DNA from: an uncultured Actinomycetes bacterium
GTDB taxonomy: Bacteria; Actinomycetota; Actinomycetes; S36-B12
DNA length: 19,496 bases
Direction of reading: 5' to 3'
Assembly: GCA_937902285.1 (NCBI GenBank)
Contig: CALGTB010000220.1
Location: forward strand, 1 to 19,496
Part shown: positions 6,128 to 13,707 of the stretch, piece after piece
How positions within the stretch are numbered: the first letter of the stretch is position 1
Layout of the letters: the number at the start of each line of letters is the position of its first letter
Notes under the pieces: model-generated
What the model was told of the DNA's origin: nothing
Seen by the model: the letters and a program-made list of their open reading frames with translations, nothing else
Database searches by the model: none
Made by a program: the position numbers and the translations under genes

Positions 6128-6982
6128 GTGCGCGTGCTCAGCAACTACCTGATCGGCCTGCGGGAGGGGCTCGAGGCCGCGCTCATCGTCGCCATCCTCG
6201 TCGCCTACCTCGTGCGCACGGGCAACACCTGGGCACTGCGCCGGGTGTGGATCGGCGTGGGCGCCGCCGTCGTGCTCTCGCTGGCGCTGGGCGCGGTGCT
6301 CGTGGCGGTCGACGAGGCCTTGAGCGAGCGGGCTGCGGAGGCCTTCGCCGGCACGATGTCCCTCGTCGCCGTGGGCCTCATCACATGGATGGTCTTCTGG
6401 ATGGCCACTCGGGCCCGCGGTATCCGCGACCACCTGCACGGTGAGGTCGACCGCGCCCTCGCCTCGAGCACCATCGCCGTGGCCGTCGTGGCGTTCGTCG
6501 CCGTGGCCCGCGAGGGGCTGGAGACCGCGCTGTTCCTGTGGGCCGGCATCCGCTCGACCGACGAGGCGGCGATCTCCGTCCTCGGGGCCCTGCTCGGCCT
6601 GGCCACCGCCGTCGTCATCGGCGTGCTGGTCTACCGGGGTGCGGTCCGCCTGAACATGGGCCGGCTCTTCACGTGGACGGGCGCGGCCCTCATCATCGTG
6701 GCGGGAGGCGTGCTGCGCTATGCCGTGCACGAGTTCCAGGAGCTCGGCTGGCTGCCGGGCGAGGACGACATCGCCATCGACGTGAGCGGAACCTTCGCGC
6801 CGGACGGTGTCGTCGCCACTCTCGTCCGCGGCCTCGTGAACCTCAAGCCGGTGATGTCGTGGCTGGAGGTCATCGTCTGGCTGGCGTACGTGATCCCGAC
6901 GCTGATCCTCTTCTTCTGGGTCATCCGACGCCGTGATGCGGGTGCCCGCACCTCCAACCCGGCTCCGGCAGCGTCCGCCTAG
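6128..6982 (+). CDS. efeU: FTR1/EfeU-family iron permease
   Basis: The 284-residue membrane protein has about seven hydrophobic segments and both REGLE motifs of the FTR1/EfeU family: residues 12-16 (REGLEA) and 128-132 (REGLET). The Arg-Glu-x-x-Glu glutamates bind iron and are intact. In EfeUOB systems the permease works with the periplasmic or lipoprotein EfeO and the haem peroxidase EfeB. Neither is encoded next to it here: the neighbours are a divergent DUF1801 operon and a convergent L,D-transpeptidase. Expression is likely iron-repressed through the box at 6084-6102. GTG at 6128 is chosen as the start; another GTG at 6134 is possible. The stop shares the CTAG tetranucleotide with the stop of the convergent gene. 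Confidence 0.9.
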   Translation: MRVLSNYLIGLREGLEAALIVAILVAYLVRTGNTWALRRVWIGVGAAVVLSLALGAVLVAVDEALSERAAEAFAGTMSLVAVGLITWMVFWMATRARGIRDHLHGEVDRALASSTIAVAVVAFVAVAREGLETALFLWAGIRSTDEAAISVLGALLGLATAVVIGVLVYRGAVRLNMGRLFTWTGAALIIVAGGVLRYAVHEFQELGWLPGEDDIAIDVSGTFAPDGVVATLVRGLVNLKPVMSWLEVIVWLAYVIPTLILFFWVIRRRDAGARTSNPAPAASA

Positions 6983-7821
6983 GAGCGGTAGACGTACACG
7001 CGCGCACCCATGGGCACCCGGTCGAACAGCCATTCGGCCATCTTGATGTCACGGGTGCCGATGCAGCCGTGCGATCCGCCGTTGTAGCCATCGGCGGCGA
7101 AGAACGGCGAGTAGTGCACGGCCTCGCCGCCGTTGAAGAACAGGGCGAACGGCATCCAGGTGCGGTAGAGGCTCGACACGTGATCACGGCTCTTGCGATT
7201 GACGGAGAACACGCCCTCGCCGGTGTCCATCCCGGGCAGGCCGAAGCGGGCGTCGAGGGTGAGCTTGACCTTGCCCTTGACCACGAGGCGGATGAGCCGG
7301 GTGGTCTTGTCGGCGCACAGGCTGATGCTGACCTCGGTGCAGCGCAGGGGCAGGACCCCGAGCGGGTTGGCCATCTCGCGCAGCGTGTTCCAGGTCTTGC
7401 GGTCGACCACGCCGGTCTGGGGCAGCCAGAACTTGGCCTGGAACTTCTTGACGGCTGCCTGTGTCGACTCGCCGTAGCGCTGGCGCTCGAGGTTCGCGTC
7501 GGCGATGTCGTAGCCCAGCCAGGCCAGGCGCTCCTGCGCGACGTCGACGAGATGGCCGAAGTGGCCCTTCTTCAGCGGCAGCTCGCGTCGGGGCAGGTCG
7601 ACGGCCGGGACGGTGGGGGTGGTCGGGGCCGTAGGGGTGACCGGGGCCGTGGGGGTGGTCGGGGTCGTGGGGGTGGTCGGATCGGGAGTCGTGCTGGGCG
7701 ACGGAGTCGCCGACGCGGTCGGCGTCGGCGTGGCGTCGTCAGCCGCGGCCGGCAGGACCGGGACGAGCAGCAGGGCGCAGCAGGCGGCCACGGCGGCCGA
7801 GGTCGACAGTCTGCGTCTCAT
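6979..7821 (-). CDS. Secreted L,D-transpeptidase with peptidoglycan-binding domain
   Basis: The 280-residue precursor has a signal peptide (MRRRL, a hydrophobic core, then PAAADD, cleavage near residue 27) and a Thr/Pro linker of TPTTP-like units (about 30-73). A PG_binding_1-like domain follows (about 84-150, with YGESTQAAVKKFQ and TGVVDRKTWNTL), then a YkuD domain (about 160-280). The active site reads His236...Ser250-His251-Gly-Cys253, with Cys253 as nucleophile. These enzymes make 3-3 peptidoglycan cross-links or attach proteins outside the membrane. The residue two after Cys is Gly, where the family usually has Asn or Arg. The ATG at 7821 is preferred to a frame beginning 23 codons upstream because the signal peptide starts there and a -10-like TACGGT sits 6 nt before it. 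Confidence 0.92.
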   Translation of the reverse strand: MRRRLSTSAAVAACCALLLVPVLPAAADDATPTPTASATPSPSTTPDPTTPTTPTTPTAPVTPTAPTTPTVPAVDLPRRELPLKKGHFGHLVDVAQERLAWLGYDIADANLERQRYGESTQAAVKKFQAKFWLPQTGVVDRKTWNTLREMANPLGVLPLRCTEVSISLCADKTTRLIRLVVKGKVKLTLDARFGLPGMDTGEGVFSVNRKSRDHVSSLYRTWMPFALFFNGGEAVHYSPFFAADGYNGGSHGCIGTRDIKMAEWLFDRVPMGARVYVYRS

Positions 7822-7827
7822 GGGATA

Positions 7828-7833
7828 ACCGTA
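7828..7833 (-). promoter_or_regulatory. -10-like hexamer of the L,D-transpeptidase gene
   Basis: TACGGT on the minus strand ends 6 nt before the ATG at 7821, again the spacing of a leaderless transcript. No Shine-Dalgarno is present. Confidence 0.5.
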
Positions 7834-7928
7834 CGACCTCTCGGCACCGCCGCACGACCGCGCGGTGCCCGTGCTGGTCGCCAAGGGCATCGACCGATGC
7901 CGAGGTCGGCGGGGTCCGGACGAGCCTC

Positions 7929-7934
7929 TAGACT
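7929..7934 (+). promoter_or_regulatory. -10-like hexamer of tRNA-Pro
   Basis: TAGACT lies 13 nt before the first base of tRNA-Pro and fits a TANNNT -10. No convincing -35 can be read. The promoter may also feed tig, which begins 44 nt after the tRNA with no hairpin between. Confidence 0.45.
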
Positions 7935-7947
7935 CTCGGAGGTCACG

Positions 7948-8023
7948 CGGGGCGTAGCGTAGTGGCTAGCGCGCCTGCTTTGGGAGCAGGAGATCGGGAG
8001 TTCGAGTCTCCCCGCCCCGACCA
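7948..8023 (+). tRNA. tRNA-Pro (anticodon TGG)
   Basis: A complete cloverleaf: acceptor CGGGGCG/CGCCCCG, anticodon stem CCTGC/GCAGG with loop TTTGGGA (anticodon TGG), and T arm GGGAG-TTCGAGT-CTCCC. The discriminator is A at 8020 and CCA is encoded at 8021-8023. The 73-nt body is standard. Confidence 0.97.
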
Positions 8024-8067
8024 CTCAGCAGCCACTGCTGAGGCCACCGACTACCGGGAGTAATGCC

Positions 8068-9399
8068 GTGAAGAGCGATGTCGAGACCCTGTCCCCGACT
8101 CGGGTCAAGCTGACCGTCGAGGTTCCCTTCGAGGAGCTGAAGCCCAGCATGGATGCGGCATACGGCCGGATCGCCAAGAGCGTCAACATCCCAGGGTTCC
8201 GCAAGGGCAAGGTCCCGGCGCGCATCATCGAGCAGCGCTTCGGGATCGAGGCCGTGCTCGAGGAGGCCGTCAACGACGCGCTCCCGAAGGCCTACGAGGA
8301 GGCCGTGCGCTCGACCGGCATCATGCCCGTCGGTCGCCCCGAGATCGACGTGACCGAGCTCGTGCAGGGGGCGCCCCTCGCGTTCACCGCCGAGGTCGAC
8401 GTCCGACCGGAGTTCGACCTTCCCGACTACTCGTCGCTCACCGTCGAGGTCGCCAACGCCACCCCGACCGACGACGACGTCGAGCAGCAGCTGCAGGGGC
8501 TGGCGGGCCGGTTCGCCTCCCTGACCGAGGTCGACCGCGCCGCCGCCAATGGCGACGTCCTCCTCGTCGACATCTCCGGCGCGACCGCCGAGGGCGACGC
8601 CGTCGAGGATCTCTCGGGCTCCGCGCTGTCCTACGAGCTCGGCACGGACGGCATGCTGCCCGGCTTCGACGAGGCTGTGCTCGGCGCCGTGAAGGACGAG
8701 GTGCGCACGTTCGAGTTCACCCCGCAGAACGGCGACTGGTCGGGCATCCCGCTCACCGTCACGGCCACCGTCAAGGCCGTGCGCGAGCGCGAGCTGCCGG
8801 CCCTCGACGACGACTTCGCCCAGCTGGCGTCCGAGTTCGACACGATCGGCGAGCTTCGCGACGACCTCGCCACCCGCCTCGTGCGCGTCAAGCGCATCGA
8901 GCAGGGGGCCGAGGCCCGCAACAAGGTGCTCGAGGTCCTTCTCGGCGCCGTCGACATCCCGCTCCCCGAGGGCGTCATCGCCGCCGAGGTCGACGAGCAC
9001 TTCCAGGACGGGCACGAGGGCGACGGCGACCACCGCGCCGAGGTCGAGGCGCAGGCGCGCGAGGCCCTCAAGAGCCAGTTCGTCCTCGACAAGGTGGCCG
9101 AGGCCGAGGAGGTCAGCGTCGGCGAGACCGAGCTGTCCGCCTGGCTCATCCAGCAGGCGCCGCGCTACGGCATGAGCCCCGACGCGTTCGCGCAGGCGCT
9201 GGTCGAGGCCGGCCAGGTGCAGATGGCCATCCAGGACATCCGTCGCGCCAAGGCCCTCGCCGTCGTCCTGGAGTCGGCCCGCGTCGTCGACGCGGACGGC
9301 AACGAGGTCGACCTCAAGGCGCTCGACGCCGAGATGAACGCCCAGCTGGGGGCCCAGGCCCTGGGCGACGAGCTGCCCGACATCACCGACGAGCTCTAG
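8068..9399 (+). CDS. tig: Trigger factor, ribosome-associated chaperone
   Basis: The 443-residue protein begins with the ribosome-binding domain, including the signature GFRKGKVP at residues 43-50 that docks at the ribosomal exit tunnel. A PPIase FKBP-like domain follows (about 155-245, with NGDVLLVDISG and GTDGMLPGFDEAVLGA), then a long helical C-terminal chaperone domain (about 260-430). Length is typical. Start is GTG with gggag 7 nt upstream; an ATG 5 nt earlier is out of frame and stops at once. It folds nascent chains and precedes the Clp protease genes, a conserved order in many bacteria. Codons are strongly GC-biased like its neighbours. Confidence 0.97.
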   Translation: MKSDVETLSPTRVKLTVEVPFEELKPSMDAAYGRIAKSVNIPGFRKGKVPARIIEQRFGIEAVLEEAVNDALPKAYEEAVRSTGIMPVGRPEIDVTELVQGAPLAFTAEVDVRPEFDLPDYSSLTVEVANATPTDDDVEQQLQGLAGRFASLTEVDRAAANGDVLLVDISGATAEGDAVEDLSGSALSYELGTDGMLPGFDEAVLGAVKDEVRTFEFTPQNGDWSGIPLTVTATVKAVRERELPALDDDFAQLASEFDTIGELRDDLATRLVRVKRIEQGAEARNKVLEVLLGAVDIPLPEGVIAAEVDEHFQDGHEGDGDHRAEVEAQAREALKSQFVLDKVAEAEEVSVGETELSAWLIQQAPRYGMSPDAFAQALVEAGQVQMAIQDIRRAKALAVVLESARVVDADGNEVDLKALDAEMNAQLGAQALGDELPDITDEL

Positions 9400-9451
9400 C
9401 CCCGACGCGGCCGCGCCCGCCCGTCGCCGAGGCATTCGGCCCACGGCGAAC

Positions 9452-9475
9452 TCGGGCAGTGGTGAGGAAGCCCGA
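9452..9475. terminator. Small hairpin between tig and clpP1
   Basis: tcgggc (9452-9457) and gcccga (9470-9475) form a 6-bp stem with a 12-nt loop upstream of the clpP1 -10-like box. Without a T-tract it may be a weak terminator or an attenuating structure. Confidence 0.25.
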
Positions 9476-9490
9476 CGGCATGCTCCGCGT

Positions 9491-9537
9491 TAGGGTCATA
9501 CAACAGGACGTCGTCAGGCGACGGCGGCAACAGGAGG
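9491..9537 (+). promoter_or_regulatory. clpP1 promoter -10-like box and ribosome binding site
   Basis: TAGGGT (9491-9496) is a -10-like hexamer, giving an mRNA start near 9503 and a leader of about 40 nt. The leader contains a near-perfect Shine-Dalgarno, aggagg (9532-9537), 5 nt before the GTG at 9543. This site decides the start against an in-frame GTG at 9459. It suggests clpP1P2 can be transcribed separately from tig. Confidence 0.6.
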
Positions 9538-9542
9538 CGCAG

Positions 9543-10184
9543 GTGAGCAACATCTACGGGCCCGAGTTCCGAGGTGCTGGTGGCGGCATGACCGGCTTCG
9601 GCGACATGCTCGACGAGAGGCTGCTGCGCGAGCGCATCATCTGGCTCGAGGGCGAGGTGCGCGACGAGAACTCCAACCGCATCGCCAAGCAGCTGCAGGT
9701 GCTGGCGGCCGAGGATCCCGACCGCGATATCGCCCTGTACATCAACTCCCCGGGCGGCTCGATCACGGCCGGCATGGTCATCTACGACACCATGCAGCTC
9801 ATCCCGAACAACATCACGACCGTGGCCATGGGCCTCGCCGCCAGCATGGGGCAGTTCCTCCTGGTCGCCGGCACGCCGGGTCAGCGCTACGCCACGCCCA
9901 ATACGCGCATCATGATGCACCAGCCCTCGGGCGGCCTCGGCGGAACCGCGTCCGACATCAAGATCCAGGCCGAGCAGATGCTCTACATCAAGAAGCGCAT
10001 GGCGGCCCTCATCGCCGAGCACAGCGGTCAGTCCATCGAGACCATCGAGGCCGACTCCGATCGCGACCGCTGGTTCACGGCCGAGGAGGCCCAGTCCTAC
10101 GGGCTCATCGACCACGTCTACACCTCGTCGGCCAACGCACCGGAAGCCTCAGCGCGCAAGGGCAAGGGAGAGAGCAGCAAATGA
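9543..10184 (+). CDS. clpP1: ATP-dependent Clp protease proteolytic subunit ClpP1
   Basis: The 213-residue serine peptidase subunit has the ClpP triad Ser101 (in AASMG), His126 (in MMHQPSGG) and Asp175 (in SDRDRWF), plus the INSPGGS oxyanion segment near 68-73. ClpP monomers form stacked heptamer rings that degrade substrates fed by ClpX or ClpC. In actinobacteria ClpP1 and ClpP2 commonly assemble into mixed double rings. Its stop overlaps the clpP2 ATG (ATGA). The start was set by the Shine-Dalgarno and by the N-terminus MSNIYGPEFR. The C-terminal tail from about 195 is Ser/Ala/Lys-rich and may be removed or disordered. Confidence 0.95.
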   Translation: MSNIYGPEFRGAGGGMTGFGDMLDERLLRERIIWLEGEVRDENSNRIAKQLQVLAAEDPDRDIALYINSPGGSITAGMVIYDTMQLIPNNITTVAMGLAASMGQFLLVAGTPGQRYATPNTRIMMHQPSGGLGGTASDIKIQAEQMLYIKKRMAALIAEHSGQSIETIEADSDRDRWFTAEEAQSYGLIDHVYTSSANAPEASARKGKGESSK

Positions 10185-10807
10185 CCCGTCAGACGAGCAG
10201 GGACCTCACCCCCACGGGTCGCTACATCCTCCCGGAGTTCCGTGAGCGCAGCGCCAACGGCGAGCGGGTGCACAACCCCTACACGAAGCTCTTCGAGGAG
10301 CGCATCATCTTCCTCGGCGTGCAGATCGACGATGCCAGCGCCGACGACGTGATGGCGCAGCTGCTGTGCCTGGAGTCGATGGATCCCGACCGCGACATCC
10401 AGATCTACATCAACTCGCCCGGCGGCTCGTACACCGCGATGACGGCGATCTACGACACCATCCAGTTCGTGAAGCCGCAGGTGCAGACCGTGTGCCTCGG
10501 ACAGGCGGCATCCGCGGCAGCAGTGCTGCTCGCCGCCGGCACGCCCGGCAAGCGCTTCGCCCTGCCGCACGCCCGCATCCTCATCCACCAGCCCTACACC
10601 GAGGGTGGTGGCCAGGGATCGGACATCGAGATCCAGGCCAACGAGATCCTGCGCATGCGCGTCGAGATGGAGGGCATCCTCGCCCACCACACCGGCCGCG
10701 ACCCGGAGCAGGTGGCCAAGGACATCGAGCGCGACAAGATCCTCACCGCGGCCGATGCCAAGGAGTACGGGATCATCGACCAGGTGATCTCCTCCCGCAA
10801 GGCGTAG
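10181..10807 (+). CDS. clpP2: ATP-dependent Clp protease proteolytic subunit ClpP2
   Basis: The 208-residue paralogue of the preceding protein carries triad Ser111 (GQAASAAA), His136 (ILIHQPY) and Asp185 (IERDKI), and the INSPGGS segment near 78-83. It differs from ClpP1 around the active Ser (ASAAA instead of ASMG), as is common in actinobacterial ClpP2. ATGA overlap with clpP1 implies coupled, near-stoichiometric synthesis, fitting a ClpP1P2 hetero-tetradecamer. The gene is followed 16 nt later by a palindromic element that may terminate or process the transcript before lsr2. Confidence 0.95.
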   Translation: MTRQTSRDLTPTGRYILPEFRERSANGERVHNPYTKLFEERIIFLGVQIDDASADDVMAQLLCLESMDPDRDIQIYINSPGGSYTAMTAIYDTIQFVKPQVQTVCLGQAASAAAVLLAAGTPGKRFALPHARILIHQPYTEGGGQGSDIEIQANEILRMRVEMEGILAHHTGRDPEQVAKDIERDKILTAADAKEYGIIDQVISSRKA

Positions 10808-10823
10808 CACCCCTCCCATCCCC

Positions 10824-10884
10824 GATGCCTCGTCACTCGTGGCTGATTCTGGGGGCGGTTCTTCGCCACAGGTGACGACGCATC
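10824..10884. repeat. 61-bp palindromic repeat element, copy 2
   Basis: The left arm (10824-10843) is identical to that of the copy at 4856. The right arm (10865-10884) pairs at 17 of 20 positions, and the loop is again 21 nt. It lies between clpP2 and lsr2, ending 25 nt before the lsr2 ATG, where it could stop clpP transcription and insulate the lsr2 promoter. No target-site duplication or open frame is seen, so it resembles a REP/MITE-like element rather than an insertion sequence. Confidence 0.85.
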
Positions 10885-10897
10885 GGGTTGGGTGCGG

Positions 10898-10903
10898 CAC
10901 AAT
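10898..10903 (+). promoter_or_regulatory. -10-like hexamer of lsr2
   Basis: CACAAT ends 6 nt before the ATG at 10910. There is no Shine-Dalgarno, so a leaderless message is likely. A -35 region would fall inside or beside the right arm of the palindrome. Confidence 0.4.
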
Positions 10904-10909
10904 CGCGGC

Positions 10910-11275
10910 ATGGCCAAGCGAACGGTGATCGTCGACGACCTGACCGGTGACGAGGGCGCACGCACGAGGGTGCTGCGGTTCGACGGCGTCGACTACGAGA
11001 TCGACCTCACGGACGCCAGCTTCGCGGACCTCCGCACGCTGCTCAAGCCCTACCTGCGGGCGGCACGATCGAGCCGCCCCGGAGCGGGGCCGGCCTCGGT
11101 GAGCCGTCCGGGTCGGACAGCCTCGAAGCCCTCGAAGCCCTCGAAGCCGCGTCCCGACTCCGACAGCGCGGCCATCCGGGCATGGGCGCGGGGCACGGGC
11201 GTGGCGGTCACCGAGCGGGGTCGGGTCCCCGCCAGCGTGCGTGAGGCATGGGTGGCGGCAGGATCTCCTCGCTGA
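10910..11275 (+). CDS. lsr2: Lsr2-family nucleoid-associated protein
   Basis: The 121-residue protein matches Lsr2, the actinobacterial H-NS-like silencer of AT-rich DNA. The N-terminal oligomerisation domain MAKRTVIVDDLTG... DGVDYEIDLTD spans about 1-50. A Pro/Ser/Arg linker (52-85) with three 9-bp tandem repeats (tcgaagccc, 11123-11149) encodes SKPSKPSKP. The C-terminal DNA-binding domain AAIRAWARGTGVAVTERGRVPASV (87-110) has the Arg-Gly-Arg hook at 103-105 that enters the minor groove. Length is usual (about 110-125). The ATG at 10910 is preferred to one 6 codons upstream because MAKR is the family N-terminus. Its place between clpP2 and clpX is not the usual order. Confidence 0.94.
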   Translation: MAKRTVIVDDLTGDEGARTRVLRFDGVDYEIDLTDASFADLRTLLKPYLRAARSSRPGAGPASVSRPGRTASKPSKPSKPRPDSDSAAIRAWARGTGVAVTERGRVPASVREAWVAAGSPR

Positions 11276-11326
11276 CGCGATGGCGCGTCGGCGTGCCGTG
11301 ACGCTGCATTTCCCCGCCGGCCGAGG

Positions 11327-11332
11327 TACGGT
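11327..11332 (+). promoter_or_regulatory. -10-like hexamer of clpX
   Basis: TACGGT lies 72 nt before the clpX GTG and would give a leader of about 65 nt. The leader ends with the purine-rich gcgaaagggg, which can serve as ribosome binding site. No clear -35 is present. Confidence 0.4.
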
Positions 11333-11404
11333 CAGGCGTAGTCCGGCCCATGGGGGTCGTACGTCGTACTGAGTTCTGCGCCGGCAGGCGCGAAAGGGGC
11401 ACGA

Positions 11405-12696
<1,292 letters not shown>

Positions 12697-12700
<4 letters not shown>

Positions 12701-13488
12701 GTCGCAATAACCTCACGCGGCGCGCGGCGATCGGGCAGCAGGCCCAGCTCGCGTGCCCGTCCCGCGGTCACCCTGCGGTCCTGCGTGCCGAGCATCTTCA
12801 TGATCTCCTGCAGGTCCTTCTTCACGGTCGGGATCGAGTAGCCCAGCTTCCGGGCGATCTCGCTGTTCGTCATGTTGTCGCCGATCATGAACAGGATCTT
12901 GCGCTGCCGGTCGGAGAGCGTGAACTCGCGGTGCGGCAGTGGTGCGGCGCGCTTCCAGTGGTCGATGAGGGTCGGGCGCTGATTGTTCAGCCACATCGCC
13001 ACGGCGCTCGAGATGCCGTCGACGTAGGACCACTCGTCGGCGTCGTCGTCGGTCCGCGACTCCTGCAGCAGGGACAGCACGCCGATGGGCGTCTCCGACC
13101 ACAGCGTCGGCACGCAGACGATGCGCGTGGCCGGTCCCTGCGCGGCGTGCTCCGACTCGTCCGGCGTCGGCGTGGCCACGAGGGGGTAGTGCTCGCTGAT
13201 CGAGTCGGAGGCGATGGCGATCGTCCGCGCAGACGTGAACGCGTCGCAGATCGGCAGGGGCACGCTGACCGCGATCCGGCGGAAGGCTGCAGCGTCTGCG
13301 TCGGGATAGCCGAAGTTGCCCACCAGCTCGAGGTGCTCCGTGCCGCCCATGGCGTAGATCTGCCCGGCGATGAAGCCGTACGGTGCCAGGCCGCCGAGGA
13401 CCATGGTGCGGGCTGCCGCGTCCCCATGGGGATTGCCGCTGAGGAAGCGGACGAAACCCGCCAGCGCTGCCGCTCGGTCACGTTCCAT
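12697..13488 (-). CDS. GAF-like sensor with LuxR-type HTH, transcriptional regulator
   Basis: The 263-residue protein has a mixed alpha/beta N-terminal region (about 20-170) with GAF-like features: FIAGQIYAMGG, PLPICDAFTSARTIAI, and TPIGVLSLLQES as the closing strand. A LuxR/FixJ-type helix-turn-helix follows (190-252), with LSDRQRKILFMIGDNMTNSEIARKLG and the recognition segment SIPTVKKDLQEIMKMLG. GAF domains bind small ligands or sense redox state; the ligand is unknown. The ATG at 13488 follows AAGGA by 8 nt (on the minus strand). It diverges from the GGDEF-EAL gene and so may control it. Its stop overlaps that of clpX in a shared CTAG. Confidence 0.85.
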
Positions 13489-13511
13489 GCGTATCGTCCT
13501 TCGTGGTGCCT

Positions 13512-13525
13512 CGGCAGTGCTGCCG
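13512..13525. promoter_or_regulatory. Palindrome in the divergent regulator/GGDEF-EAL intergenic region
   Basis: cggcagtgctgccg is a perfect inverted repeat (6-bp arms, 2-nt centre) 24 nt upstream of the regulator's ATG. A dimeric LuxR-type protein could bind such a site for autoregulation. The 219-bp region 13489-13707 otherwise holds only GC-rich DNA and the candidate promoter at 13674. Confidence 0.35.
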
Positions 13526-13673
13526 ACTCGCTCGACCGCCAGCCCGCCGTCGATCGACAGCGGGCCCCCTCCCCGATGCTAGAGGCAGCGGGCCGGAGAG
13601 TGATGCTCCTGGGCCCGCCACGCGCCGCGCGTCGGATGTCGATCATCCTCAGCCCACGGGGCGCTCCCCTCGC

Positions 13674-13679
13674 TACTGT
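13674..13679 (+). promoter_or_regulatory. -10-like hexamer of the GGDEF-EAL gene
   Basis: TACTGT fits TANNNT. A start near 13686 would leave a leader of about 20 nt containing aggggacg, a plausible Shine-Dalgarno for the ATG/GTG cluster at 13705-13713. Confidence 0.4.
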
Positions 13680-13707
13680 CGGATGCACAGGGGACGACGG
13701 GGCGGTG

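Noticed and set aside
7966..9444. Minus-strand frame of 492 codons opposite tig
   Set aside because: It mirrors tig and ends inside tRNA-Pro. Composition is low-complexity Leu/Gly/Val/Asp.
9400..9542. A ClgR operator before clpP1
   Set aside because: I looked for spaced CGC/GCG half-sites; the only candidates (near 9425 and 9446) are too far apart to fit a single operator.
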